A stretch of 64,000 nt of DNA, taken from Corynebacterium sp. p3-SID1056 (GTDB lineage: Bacteria; Actinomycetota; Actinomycetes; Mycobacteriales; Mycobacteriaceae). Where the stretch lies: NCBI RefSeq assembly GCF_025152525.1, contig NZ_JALXXL010000003.1, positions 1-64,000 of the forward strand, written 5' to 3'. Each line of letters opens with the position of its first letter. The first letter of the stretch is position 1. The notes under the pieces are model-generated. The model was given only the letters and a program-made list of their open reading frames with translations. It searched no databases and had not been told where the DNA came from. The translations under genes and the position numbers were made by a program. Positions 52,437 to 61,444 of the stretch are shown piece after piece.

Positions 52437-53558
52437 GTGAAAAAAGTGGCAGAGTCGACGCAAGCGACACAGGCGGAAGAGCCGGCGAAGTCGGCTGGCG
52501 GCGCGCGCAGCAGACGCTGGTCGACGGTGACGTGGGGCGCGATCCCCGTCGCAGCACTCACCTTACTGTTGTCGATCGACCACATCCCAGGCACCGATAT
52601 CGCCCTGACCGTGCCGTATGCCGCCGAGGGGCCGGGGCCGATGTTTAACACGCTCGGCGAGGTCGAGGGCGAAGACGTCATCGACATCGAAGGTGCCGAG
52701 ACCGACCCTGTCGCGGGCAACCTCAACATGACGACGGTGTCGGTGCGCACCAACATGACGCTCCCGCAGGCGCTCGGCCGCTGGCTCACCACCGATGATT
52801 CCATCGTCCCGGTCAGCCAGATCCTCCCGCCAGACCTCGACGAGGACGAGCTTCGCGAGTACAACGAGGCCGAGTTCGCCGCCTCCGAGGGCAACGCAAC
52901 CGTCGCCGCGATGCGCTACCTGGGTAAACCGACCAGGGTGATCGTCCACGATTTGCTCGAAAACTCGCCGTCCGCCGACGCCCTTGCACCGGACGATGTG
53001 ATCACCGCTGTCGAGGGTACTGCCGTCACCCAACCAAGCGAGGTCCAGGACGCCGTACGCGCCCACGCCCCCGGCGACGAACTCGCCGTGGAAATTGCGC
53101 GCGGGGACGAGACCAAGGAGGTGCGCATCACCTTGGGCGAAAACCCGCACGAGAAGGGCGAGCCCATGATGGGGATTTTGATGACCTCGGAGCCCGCAGG
53201 TGAGGTGACCGTCAACTACAACCTCAACGACGTTGGCGGTCCCAGCGCCGGCATGATCTTCTCGCTCGCCGTGATCGACAAGCTGAGCCCCGGCCAGCTC
53301 AACCACGGCAAGTTCGTCGCCGGCACCGGCACGATCGCAGAATCCGGCGAGGTGGGCCCCATCGGCGGCATCACCCACAAGCTCGCCGGCGCGCGTGACG
53401 CCGACGTAGAGCTTTTCCTTGCCCCGGAAGAGAACTGCGACGCGGTACGCACTGTGGATACCGGCGACATGACCGTGGCGAGCGTAAAAAACCTCGACGA
53501 GGCGGTCGCCGCCATGGACGACTTCGCTGCCGGGCGGCCTGTGCACGCCTGCGGTTAA
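52437..53558 (+). CDS. PDZ-domain Lon-type protease (YlbL family)
   Basis: A 373-residue membrane-anchored protease. It has one N-terminal helix (about 30-47), a PDZ domain around residues 165-235 (VHDLLENSPSADALAPDDVITAVEGTAV), and an S16 Lon-like domain with catalytic Ser270 (GGPSAGM) and Lys315 (THKLAGA). It likely trims or degrades substrates outside or at the membrane. The GTG start 52437 has TATGCT at exactly -12 to -7, so the mRNA is probably leaderless. No defect seen. Confidence 0.9.
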   Translation: MKKVAESTQATQAEEPAKSAGGARSRRWSTVTWGAIPVAALTLLLSIDHIPGTDIALTVPYAAEGPGPMFNTLGEVEGEDVIDIEGAETDPVAGNLNMTTVSVRTNMTLPQALGRWLTTDDSIVPVSQILPPDLDEDELREYNEAEFAASEGNATVAAMRYLGKPTRVIVHDLLENSPSADALAPDDVITAVEGTAVTQPSEVQDAVRAHAPGDELAVEIARGDETKEVRITLGENPHEKGEPMMGILMTSEPAGEVTVNYNLNDVGGPSAGMIFSLAVIDKLSPGQLNHGKFVAGTGTIAESGEVGPIGGITHKLAGARDADVELFLAPEENCDAVRTVDTGDMTVASVKNLDEAVAAMDDFAAGRPVHACG

Positions 53559-53569
53559 CCAGCGTGCGG

Positions 53570-53705
53570 CCAAACGGAGTTAGCTCCATTTACAACCAGC
53601 CCGGCAACAAATCCCCAGGTCGAGCTCCGCAGCTGACTCCAAACGGAGCTAGCTCCATTTACAGTTCGCCCGACACAATACGCCCGACCCCAAAAGGAGC
53701 TAGCT
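53570..53705. repeat. Three imperfect copies of a GGAGCTAGCTCC-containing repeat
   Basis: Copies begin at 53570, 53639 and 53690. The first two share CCAAACGGAG(T/C)TAGCTCCATTTACA over 25 bases with one change; the third is CCAAAAGGAGCTAGCT and runs into the stop end of the next gene. The core GGAGCTAGCTCC is a self-complementary 12-mer. Spacing is 69 and 51 bases, so it is not a CRISPR array. It lies between two convergent genes and may act as a terminator or protein-binding element. Confidence 0.65.
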
Positions 53706-54221
53706 GAAGCGCTGGTAGGCCTCGAGGTAGCCCTTGGCGCGCTCTGCGTACGGTGCGCGGTCCGCCCACGCCCAAAACTCGGCCCCATGGCCGGGGATGA
53801 AGGTGTGCACCAGCTCGTGGACAAGCGTGGCGTCGAGCACGTAGTCGGGCACGTCTTTCAGCCGCGAACTGATCCGGATGTCCCCGGTGGCTGTCGTACA
53901 CGACCCCCAGCGTGTGCGCTGGTTGTCTGCCCAGCGCACCGAGCCGATCCGCGCTTTATTCTCGAGCACGTCCCGGTTGAGCTGTTGCGCGCGTGCGACC
54001 AAGTCGGCGTCGCTACGCGCGCTCGAGCGCGTTTTCGCGGCCACCTTTGCCAGCATCTCCTCGACCGCTGCCGCCTCCTGCGCTTTGCTCAGCCGGGCCG
54101 GGATGCGGATCTCCACGACCCCGTCAACGATCCTGCTCTGGATCGTGCGGGTCCGCCGCGCGGAGCGGATCACCCGGTAGGCCTGTCCCGACTCGTGGTG
54201 GGTCGAATCGTTCACACCCAT
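53700..54221 (-). CDS. M48-like YgjP-type metallopeptidase (DUF45)
   Basis: A 173-residue zinc metallopeptidase. The core has RWGSCTTATGDIRISSRLKDVPDYVLDATLVHELVH, i.e. zinc ligands His135 and His139 with Glu136, then PGHGAEFW with the third ligand. This is the YgjP/DUF45 layout. Target unknown. ATG 54221 overlaps the uvrD2 stop by one base; a GTG at 54224 is an alternative with a four-base overlap. The gene order uvrD2 then this peptidase suggests an operon. Confidence 0.87.
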   Translation of the reverse strand: MGVNDSTHHESGQAYRVIRSARRTRTIQSRIVDGVVEIRIPARLSKAQEAAAVEEMLAKVAAKTRSSARSDADLVARAQQLNRDVLENKARIGSVRWADNQRTRWGSCTTATGDIRISSRLKDVPDYVLDATLVHELVHTFIPGHGAEFWAWADRAPYAERAKGYLEAYQRFS

Positions 54222-56269
54222 CACCGGAACTCTTCGAGCGTGTCGAGCACGCCTTGCCCGTACTGCTCAATCTTCGCCGGACCGACCCCGGAAATACCGA
54301 AGAGTTCCTGGGTGTCGGCCGGCATGGCTTCGGCGATCGACATCAGCGTGGCGTCGGTAAACACGATGTAGGCGGGCTTGCCGGCGGCGCGCGCCTCGTC
54401 GCGACGCCACCGCTTCAGCGCCGCGAAGACCTCCTCATCAAAGCCTGGCTCGCAGTCCTCGTGCCGGCCCAGGGTTTTCTCCGCCGGTGTGGCCAAGAGG
54501 TTCCCGCAGACCCGGCAGCGGCGGTTGCGCTTGACCCGCTCCGGCGTCTTTTCTACCTCCAGCTCCGGCGCAATGCCGTCGAGGAAGCGCGAGCGCGAGC
54601 GCGACTTTCGCCCGCCCTCCTGGCGCGCAAGCGCCCAGGACAGGTGGAGGTGCTCGCGCGCGCGGGTCACCCCGACGTAGAAGAGGCGCCGCTCCTCCTC
54701 GATCTCCGCATCCCCTGCTTTGATCGCGTGCGAAATTGGCAGCGTGTTTTCCACCAGCCCGACTAAAAACACCGCGTCCCACTCCAGGCCCTTCGCGGCG
54801 TGCAGGCTGGCAAGCGTGACCCCGTCGACGGCTGGCGGCTGCTTCGCCTCGGCGCGCCTGCGCAGCGAGCGCAAGACGTCAGGCAGGGTGGTCGCCTCCT
54901 GGCTGCGCACGATCTCTTCGATGAGATCGACCAGCGCCGAGAGCGTCTGCCACCGCTCGCGGGCCTTCGCACCCTCCGGTTCCTGAGGCGTCAGCCCGAT
55001 CGGTGCGAGCGCGGCTCGTGCCACGGCGACAGGATCGTCGGGCAGATCCGTGCGCCGGGCAGCGCCGACGAGCGCGCGGATGGCCTCCCGGATCTCGCCG
55101 CGCTGGAAGAAGCCCTCGCCGCCGCGCACCTGGTAGACGATCCCGGCGTCGGCGAGAGCCGCTTCAAACGCCGCGGATTGCGCGTTGATGCGGTAGAGCA
55201 CGGCGATTTCGCGGGCAGGCACGCCGGCGTCGAGAAGCTGCCGGATCTTGATCGCCACCTCGCGCGCCTCGGTCGGCTCATCGTCGTACGCGCTAAAGGT
55301 CGGCTGCGGGCCGTGCTCGCGCATGCCCTGCAGCTCCAGCCGGGTGCCTGCCACGCGCCCCTGCGCCTTGCCGATGACGGTGTTGGCCAGGTCAGTGATC
55401 TCGGGGGTGGAGCGGTAGTCGCGCTGCAGCTTCACGACGGTCGCGTGCTCGTACGTACGCGAGAAATTCAGCAAGTAGTTCGGCGTCGCCCCCGTAAAGG
55501 AGTAGATGGTCTGGTTGGCATCACCCACCACGGTCAGGTCGTCACGCTGGCCTAGCCAGCCCTCCAGCACGCGCTGCTGCAGCGGTGTGACGTCCTGGTA
55601 CTCGTCCACCACGAACGACTGGTACTGCGCCCGGAACTCCTCTGCCACCGCCGGGGCGTTTTCCAGCGCGCCGGCAACGTGCAGCAGAAGGTCATCGAAG
55701 TCCAGCAGCATGCCGTCTGGAGAGGTTTTCGCGTCCTCGTAGAGCCGGTAGACCTGCGCGACCTTCGCCGGGTCCGTTGGCGGGGTGCGCTTCGACCCCG
55801 CGATGCGCTCGACGTAGTCGTCCGGGCCGATCACGCTGGATTTCGCCCACTCGATCTCTCCGAGCAGGTCGCGCACCATTTCCTTGCTCGAGTCGAGGCC
55901 CGCCGCGCGCGTGGCGCGCCCCACCACGGGAAACTTGTTCTCCAGAATCTTCCAGGGAAGATCGCCCGCAATCTGGGGCCAAAAGTACTGCAATTGACGA
56001 CGCGCCGCCGCGTGGAACGTACGCGCCTGCACCCCGCCCACGCCCATCGTGCGCAAGCGGTCGCGCATCTCGCCCGCCGCGCGCTGGGTAAAGGTCACCG
56101 CCAGCACCTTCGTCGGCGCCACCATCCCCTGGTCCACCAGGTTGGCAATCCGGTACGTGATAGTGCGGGTTTTCCCCGTGCCCGCACCCGCCAGGATGCA
56201 CACCGGTCCCCGCGGCGCAGTCGCCGCGACGCGCTGGTCCTCGTCCAACAAACTCAAGTCCACGGCCAT
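54221..56269 (-). CDS. uvrD2: ATP-dependent DNA helicase UvrD2
   Basis: A 682-residue superfamily 1A helicase. Motif I is LAGAGTGKT (about residue 26), motif II VVDEYQDVTPLQ, motif III GDANQTIYSFTGA, and motifs V-VI VTRAREHLHLSW are present. The C-terminus holds a cysteine cluster (CRVCGNLL..HEDC) and an HRDC domain (IAEAMPADTQELFGISGVGPAKIEQYG), the combination typical of actinobacterial UvrD2. It acts in DNA repair. The cluster of helicase/nuclease genes here (uvrD2, adnA, adnB) suggests a repair neighbourhood. Confidence 0.93.
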   Translation of the reverse strand: MAVDLSLLDEDQRVAATAPRGPVCILAGAGTGKTRTITYRIANLVDQGMVAPTKVLAVTFTQRAAGEMRDRLRTMGVGGVQARTFHAAARRQLQYFWPQIAGDLPWKILENKFPVVGRATRAAGLDSSKEMVRDLLGEIEWAKSSVIGPDDYVERIAGSKRTPPTDPAKVAQVYRLYEDAKTSPDGMLLDFDDLLLHVAGALENAPAVAEEFRAQYQSFVVDEYQDVTPLQQRVLEGWLGQRDDLTVVGDANQTIYSFTGATPNYLLNFSRTYEHATVVKLQRDYRSTPEITDLANTVIGKAQGRVAGTRLELQGMREHGPQPTFSAYDDEPTEAREVAIKIRQLLDAGVPAREIAVLYRINAQSAAFEAALADAGIVYQVRGGEGFFQRGEIREAIRALVGAARRTDLPDDPVAVARAALAPIGLTPQEPEGAKARERWQTLSALVDLIEEIVRSQEATTLPDVLRSLRRRAEAKQPPAVDGVTLASLHAAKGLEWDAVFLVGLVENTLPISHAIKAGDAEIEEERRLFYVGVTRAREHLHLSWALARQEGGRKSRSRSRFLDGIAPELEVEKTPERVKRNRRCRVCGNLLATPAEKTLGRHEDCEPGFDEEVFAALKRWRRDEARAAGKPAYIVFTDATLMSIAEAMPADTQELFGISGVGPAKIEQYGQGVLDTLEEFR

Positions 56270-56287
56270 GCCTCGTGCCTTCCCTTC

Positions 56288-57022
56288 CTACATCTCGCCT
56301 GCGGCCCAACGGCCAATCAGCTGGCGCGCGATACTGCCCTGCGGGGCCAGCGGCAGCTGCCCCAGGTCCTCGCGCGTAGCCCAGATGATGCGGCGCAGTT
56401 CCCCGTCTGTCTCCCCCGCCGCGTCCTCGTCGTTGGTCCGGGCGTAAAAGCCCAGCATCAGCGACCCGGAAAGCGGCCACGGCTGCGACCCAACATACGC
56501 CACGTTCTCGATCCTGCGCCCGGTTTCCTCCCGCACCTCGCGCGCGAAGGCGTCCTCGGCGCGTTCTCCTACGTCCACGTAGCCGGCGATGCAGGTGAAG
56601 TATCCCGGGCGGCGTCGGTTCTCCCCCAGCAGAATCCTGTCGCCATCGTTGTGTTCCACCACGCCGATGACGCAGGGATCGATCCGCGGGAAGACGGGTC
56701 TGCCGGACGCGCCCCGCGCAAAAGCGCCCGAGGGATCCCAGGCAAGCGGGGAACCGTCGGCCGGGTCAAAGGCGCCGCGCTCGTGCGCGCCTACGAGGCC
56801 CACCGCGCGCGCGATGAGCGGGTCATCGAACCACTCGCGTGCGCTGGCCACCTGCGTCGCAAGCTCCGCAGTGGTCACATCGGATACCCGCACTGCGGTC
56901 ACTTCCGGGCTCACCCGCGCCCTGGTGGTCACCTTTACGCCGGGAGGCAGGGTAGGCAGGAGCCGCGGTTGGCCTTGGGAGTTGAGGGGGAAGCGCAACG
57001 CGGCGTCGAAAAGCAGGTACAA
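56288..57022 (-). CDS. nudC: NADH pyrophosphatase-type NUDIX hydrolase
   Basis: A 244-residue NUDIX enzyme of the NudC type, which cuts NAD(H) to NMN and AMP. The NUDIX box G(x5)E(x7)REVREETG is present around residues 147-169 and the NudC-specific SQPWPLSGSLMLGF follows. The segment where NudC proteins usually have a four-cysteine zinc ribbon, between VGAHERGAFDPADGSPL and FPRIDP, has no cysteine, so the metal site is lost. Start is TTG 57022, with CGGAG upstream, seven bases after the channel gene stop. Activity on NAD is likely but not proved. Confidence 0.83.
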   Translation of the reverse strand: MYLLFDAALRFPLNSQGQPRLLPTLPPGVKVTTRARVSPEVTAVRVSDVTTAELATQVASAREWFDDPLIARAVGLVGAHERGAFDPADGSPLAWDPSGAFARGASGRPVFPRIDPCVIGVVEHNDGDRILLGENRRRPGYFTCIAGYVDVGERAEDAFAREVREETGRRIENVAYVGSQPWPLSGSLMLGFYARTNDEDAAGETDGELRRIIWATREDLGQLPLAPQGSIARQLIGRWAAGEM

Positions 57023-57029
57023 CGGCGCG

Positions 57030-58133
57030 CTACTCCGACGGCTTCTGCGCCTCGGGCGACTCCTGCGGCTGCGTCATGCGCACGTACAGGAGGCGATCGC
57101 CCGGCTCGACAGTCTCCGCCTCCGGCACATCGATGCGGTACAGCTCGCCGGAGCGCACCACGCCGAGCACGATGTCGGCGAGGTGGCGCGGGTTGGAGCC
57201 AACCTCATCGTCCGCGATCGGACGCTCGGCCACGGCGAAGCCTTCATCGGGGCTGAGCAGGTCCTCCATCATCTCCACCACGGGTGGGGTCACCGTGGCC
57301 AGGCCGAGCAGGCGACCGGTCGTTTCGGCGGACACCACGACGGAGTCCGCGCCCGACTGCATCAGCAGGTGCTGGTTCTCGCTCTCGCGGGCGCTGGCCA
57401 CGATCATCGCGCGCGGTGCCATCTCGCGCACCGACAGGGTGACCAGGACGGCCGTATCGTCCGAGCTCGGAGCCACTACAACGGAACGGGCGCGGGTGAT
57501 ACCGGCAACCCGCAGCACGCCCGATTTCGTGCCGTCGCCGTGGACGGTGACCAGCCCGCGCTTCTCGGCGTGGCCCAGCGCGACCGGGTCCGTATCAATG
57601 ACGACGATGCTGCTCGGCGCGGTATCGCCCGCGAGCAGGGCGTCGACCGCGGAACGGCCTTTCGTGCCGTAGCCGACCACAATGGTGTGATTGCGCACAG
57701 TTCTCCTCCACTGCTGAATCTGAAGTGTCTTGCGGGAATCCTCCGTCAGCACCGACAGGGTCGTGCCGACGAGGAGCATCAGGAACGCCACACGTGCCGG
57801 GGTAATCACGAAGATGTTGACCAGCCGGGCCCCCTGGGTGACCGGGGTGATGTCGCCGTAGCCCGTGGTAGACAGCGACACCGCCGAGTAGTAGAGCGCG
57901 TCGATAAACGTCAAAGGCTCGGTGTAGCCATCCGTGTCGAGGTACACGATCAGCGCCACGATGACCATGAGCATCGTGGCATAGGCGAAGCGCCGGGCGA
58001 TGAGCGCCCACGGGGTGGTGCGTTCCTCGGTGGGGATGGTGATGACATCAAGGAGCGTATGCACCGGAATATCCGAGCGGTCCACGTCGTCGCGGACGCG
58101 GTCCCGCCAGGCAAAGGGGTAGCGCAGTCTCAT
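57030..58133 (-). CDS. Single-pore potassium channel with RCK/TrkA-N domain
   Basis: A 367-residue channel subunit. Two membrane helices surround the selectivity filter TTGYGD; the cytosolic part starts with NHTIVVGYGTKGRSAV, the Rossmann fold of a TrkA-N/RCK domain that senses ligand or nucleotide, and ends in a TrkA-C-like domain. It resembles the C. glutamicum CglK type. ATG 58133 follows AGAAGGGAG; an in-frame ATG 58157 overlaps the adnB stop and is an alternative that adds eight residues. It should regulate K+ and membrane potential. Confidence 0.9.
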   Translation of the reverse strand: MRLRYPFAWRDRVRDDVDRSDIPVHTLLDVITIPTEERTTPWALIARRFAYATMLMVIVALIVYLDTDGYTEPLTFIDALYYSAVSLSTTGYGDITPVTQGARLVNIFVITPARVAFLMLLVGTTLSVLTEDSRKTLQIQQWRRTVRNHTIVVGYGTKGRSAVDALLAGDTAPSSIVVIDTDPVALGHAEKRGLVTVHGDGTKSGVLRVAGITRARSVVVAPSSDDTAVLVTLSVREMAPRAMIVASARESENQHLLMQSGADSVVVSAETTGRLLGLATVTPPVVEMMEDLLSPDEGFAVAERPIADDEVGSNPRHLADIVLGVVRSGELYRIDVPEAETVEPGDRLLYVRMTQPQESPEAQKPSE

Positions 58134-58153
58134 CGCCTTGTGCTCCCTTCTAC

Positions 58154-61100
58154 TCATGAGTGGCTTAACCCCGAAACACTAGCATCGCCCGCATCGAGCA
58201 GCGCTGCGAGACGGTCAGCATCGGGCAGCTGCGTCGGGGCATAGTCCTCGCCGGTGCGCACGTAGAAGAACACGGCCCGCACCGGTTTGCCGTCTGCCGC
58301 TATTCGACGCCACGCCTCTGCGTACACGGCGAGCTGCAGCTTTGCCGCTTCCATCTGCGCGGGCGCGGGTTTTTCCCCGGTCTTCCAGTCCACTACGACC
58401 CAGCCGCCATCCGGGTCACGGAACACTGCATCCATCCTGCCGCGCACGACCGATTCGCCCAGCGCGAGCTCGAAGGGGTGCTCCACATGCACCGGGCTGC
58501 GGCGAGCCCAGTGGCTGCGCTCGAAAGCACGCTTCAGGCGCTTGAGCGTCGCCGCGTCTACCTCCGCTTCGTCGCCGCCGGGCAGCTCGTCCTCGGTGAG
58601 CAACGGCTGCTGGCCGTAAAACTCTTCCAGCCACTCGTGGAAGGCAGTGCCGCGCTTGGCGTAGGTGTTCGGCTTGAACGGCACCGGCCGGCGGGCCCGG
58701 CGCGCGAACTGCTCCGGGTCGGCTCTGAACGCCACCACGTCGGAGGCGGTCAGCTCGGCGGGCATCACCACTGGCGTCGCCGGCGCAGCCGCGCGCTCGT
58801 GCTCTTCGATCAGCGCGGTGACGTCGCGCTCCCACAGCTCGAACAGCTCCCCTTCGGTCAGCGCCGGCAAATGGCTGCGTGCTTGCGTGACCCGCTCGGC
58901 GGCTGCCAGTGTTGCTGCTTCTGGTTCGAAGTGTGGCCAGGTGCCGGACGGTGCCGCGTCGGGCACCGCGGCAGGGTCTGTATCGGGTGTGCGTGTAGCG
59001 TCTCCCGCGCCGCTCGCCCACGCCACTGGTGCTTCGACGAGGTCGCGCATGGTGGCGAAGTGCGCGTAGGGTTCCGCCTCCCGCGCCACCTCGGGCTTCT
59101 TCCGCGACCCGGTAATCAATAGCTTGCGCTCGGCGCGTGTGACCGCGACGTAGAAGAGGCGGGCGGACTCTTCCGCCAGCTCGGCGCGCACCTGCTTGAG
59201 CCAGGCGGCGCCCGCTTTTTCAAACTGTGTCCGGTTTTCCACCTCGGCGAAATCCGGTAGGTACTCCGGGTCGCCGAAGGACGCGTCCGGCAGGTTGCGC
59301 ACCCAGGTGAGGAAGGTTTCCGCCTTCGCCGCGTAGGTGGCGTTGTCGGCGTGTAGGACTGCCACGGTGTCCCACTCAAGGCCCTTCGCCTTGTGCGCGG
59401 TAAGGATTTGCACCCGGTCGGTGCGTGACACCACCGCCCCCGGTGCCAAACCGTCTTCGTGTTCGCGGGCGAGCGCGAAGTAGTCGAGCAAGCCTTCGAG
59501 GCTCGTGCCGGGGTACGACGCCACCGCGTGGAGGAGGCGCTCGAGGTGGACGGTGCCGGAATTGGAGCTGCGGGCGAGCACCTCGGTGCGGATGCCGAAG
59601 ACGTCAATGATGTCGGTGACAAGGTCCACGAGCCGCTTACCAAGGCTCTGCGTACGCAAGAACCGCAGCTTCGCGGCAAGCTCACGCAGGCGACGCAGCC
59701 CCTCCTCGCTGTAGCGCTCCGGTTCGCCTAAATCCGCCACCGCATCAGCAAGCCCCGCAGGCGCTTCGGCTCCTGCGCTCAGGGCGGCGGCGCGGGCGCT
59801 AAGCTCCTCGAGCTGCGCAGCAAGTCGGGCAGCGGGATCCCCGCTCGCTGCCGTTTCCTCCGGCGCGGTGCCGCGCAGGTTGTTTGCCCGCGCGGCGAGC
59901 GCGGCGAGATCGGCAAGGCCAAGTCCTACCGCGGGGCCAGCGAGGATGCGCAGCGCGGCCGAAGAGTCCGCCGGGCGCACGAGCATGGTGGCCAAGGCCA
60001 GCGTGTCGGCCACTTCGGGGATGTCGAGCAAGCCGCCGACGCCGACGATTTCATAGGGCACGCCACGGGCAGCAAGGTACTCCGCAATCTCGGCGGAATG
60101 CTTGTTCTTGCGCACCAGCACCGCGGCGGAAAAGGGCGCGTCGTGCGCTTGCGCCTCCCGGTATTGCTCGGCGAGGTTGCCGGCCACAAACGCGAGCTCT
60201 TCCTCGTTCGTCTGGAAAAACCCGAGGGCGACTTCCCCGCTGTTCGCGCCCGGGCGAGCCGCAAGCGGTGCCACCGCCCGCTGCTTACCCGTGCCCAGCA
60301 CCGCGTCGGAGACGCTGTTGGCCAGCGCGAGGATCTCTGGTGGGTTGCGCCAGGAGGTGGTGAGCTGCTTTTTCGGGGCGGGTCCGTCGCCCACGGGAAA
60401 GTCTTCGACGAAGGCGGCGAGGTTTGCTGCCGTGGCACCCCGCCACCCGTAGATGGCTTGCATGGGATCACCCACCGCGGTGACCGTCAGTGCTGGGTCC
60501 GCGCCCTGGCCAAACAAACTGCGCAAAAGGACGCGCTGGGCGTGGGAGGTGTCCTGGTATTCGTCCAGCATCACGACCCGGAAGCGCTGCCGCTGGGCGC
60601 GCCCGACCTGTTCGTGGTCGCGTGCCAGCGCCGCTGCGGTCGACATCTGCTCGTTGAAGGTCACCACCCCGCGTCGGCGCAGCTCCTCGTCGAGCTCGCG
60701 CGCCAGCGGTAGGTACGCCCGGCGTTCCTCCTGCGTATTACGCCACTGCCGCAGCTTCTGGGTGAACTCGGTGCGCGCACGCGGTGCCATGGGCAGCGCA
60801 TCGGTCTCCGCCAAAAACGCCGCGGCCTGCTCGTCCACCTCCTGAGGTGTGGCCAGTTCGTTGCCCATCGAAGTCACCAGTGCAAGGACCTCCGAGACCA
60901 CAGTGCCGACCGCCGGGTTCTTCCCCTCATGTGCGATGACCGGCCCCGGGTAATCGGTGACCACCTCGGTGGCGATCGCGTGGAGTTCCGCGTCGGTGAT
61001 CAGCCGGGAGTCCGGCTCGACCGGCACCAACAGGCCGTATTCGCGCACGAGGTCGCCGGCGTACGCATCGTAGGTGGACACCGTCGGGGCGATGACCTGC

Positions 61101-61444
61101 AGCGCGTCCGCGAGCTCGCCGGAGGGATCCAAACGACGCACCAGGTCCGGGTTGCCCGCCAGGGTTGCCAGCCGGTCGCGGATGCGTTTGCCCAGCTCCT
61201 GGGCGGCCTTGCGGGTAAACGTCAGCCCGAGGATCTCGTCCGGGCGCGCATAGCCGTTAGCCACCAGCCACACCACGCGCGCGGCCATGGTCTCCGTCTT
61301 GCCGGCACCGGCACCGGCCACCACGAGCAGGGGCCCGGGCTCGGCCCCGATGACCGCGGCCTGCTGCTCGGTGGGTGGGAACTTCTGCCCAAGGTAGCGT
61401 GACAGAAGCGTCGGCGACATGGGCTGCGCACTCGTCTTAGGCAC
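58154..61444 (-). CDS. adnB: Helicase-nuclease AdnB subunit
   Basis: A 1096-residue UvrD-like motor fused to a RecB-type nuclease. The N-terminal motor has VVAGAGAGKTETMAARV (motif I), MLDEYQDTSHAQR (II), GDPMQAIYGWRGA (III) and VTRAERKLLITG (VI). The C-terminal nuclease has GRMDAVF and VVVDWKTGE, the D-x(n)-D-x-K site. This is the AdnB half of AdnAB, which processes double-strand breaks in actinobacteria. Start: GTG 61444, eight bases overlapping adnA, AGGTGA upstream. It ends at TGA overlapping the channel gene region. Confidence 0.9.
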   Translation of the reverse strand: MPKTSAQPMSPTLLSRYLGQKFPPTEQQAAVIGAEPGPLLVVAGAGAGKTETMAARVVWLVANGYARPDEILGLTFTRKAAQELGKRIRDRLATLAGNPDLVRRLDPSGELADALQVIAPTVSTYDAYAGDLVREYGLLVPVEPDSRLITDAELHAIATEVVTDYPGPVIAHEGKNPAVGTVVSEVLALVTSMGNELATPQEVDEQAAAFLAETDALPMAPRARTEFTQKLRQWRNTQEERRAYLPLARELDEELRRRGVVTFNEQMSTAAALARDHEQVGRAQRQRFRVVMLDEYQDTSHAQRVLLRSLFGQGADPALTVTAVGDPMQAIYGWRGATAANLAAFVEDFPVGDGPAPKKQLTTSWRNPPEILALANSVSDAVLGTGKQRAVAPLAARPGANSGEVALGFFQTNEEELAFVAGNLAEQYREAQAHDAPFSAAVLVRKNKHSAEIAEYLAARGVPYEIVGVGGLLDIPEVADTLALATMLVRPADSSAALRILAGPAVGLGLADLAALAARANNLRGTAPEETAASGDPAARLAAQLEELSARAAALSAGAEAPAGLADAVADLGEPERYSEEGLRRLRELAAKLRFLRTQSLGKRLVDLVTDIIDVFGIRTEVLARSSNSGTVHLERLLHAVASYPGTSLEGLLDYFALAREHEDGLAPGAVVSRTDRVQILTAHKAKGLEWDTVAVLHADNATYAAKAETFLTWVRNLPDASFGDPEYLPDFAEVENRTQFEKAGAAWLKQVRAELAEESARLFYVAVTRAERKLLITGSRKKPEVAREAEPYAHFATMRDLVEAPVAWASGAGDATRTPDTDPAAVPDAAPSGTWPHFEPEAATLAAAERVTQARSHLPALTEGELFELWERDVTALIEEHERAAAPATPVVMPAELTASDVVAFRADPEQFARRARRPVPFKPNTYAKRGTAFHEWLEEFYGQQPLLTEDELPGGDEAEVDAATLKRLKRAFERSHWARRSPVHVEHPFELALGESVVRGRMDAVFRDPDGGWVVVDWKTGEKPAPAQMEAAKLQLAVYAEAWRRIAADGKPVRAVFFYVRTGEDYAPTQLPDADRLAALLDAGDASVSGLSHS

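Noticed and set aside
53570-53705. CRISPR array
   Set aside because: Only three imperfect units with unequal spacing, no leader and no cas genes in the window.
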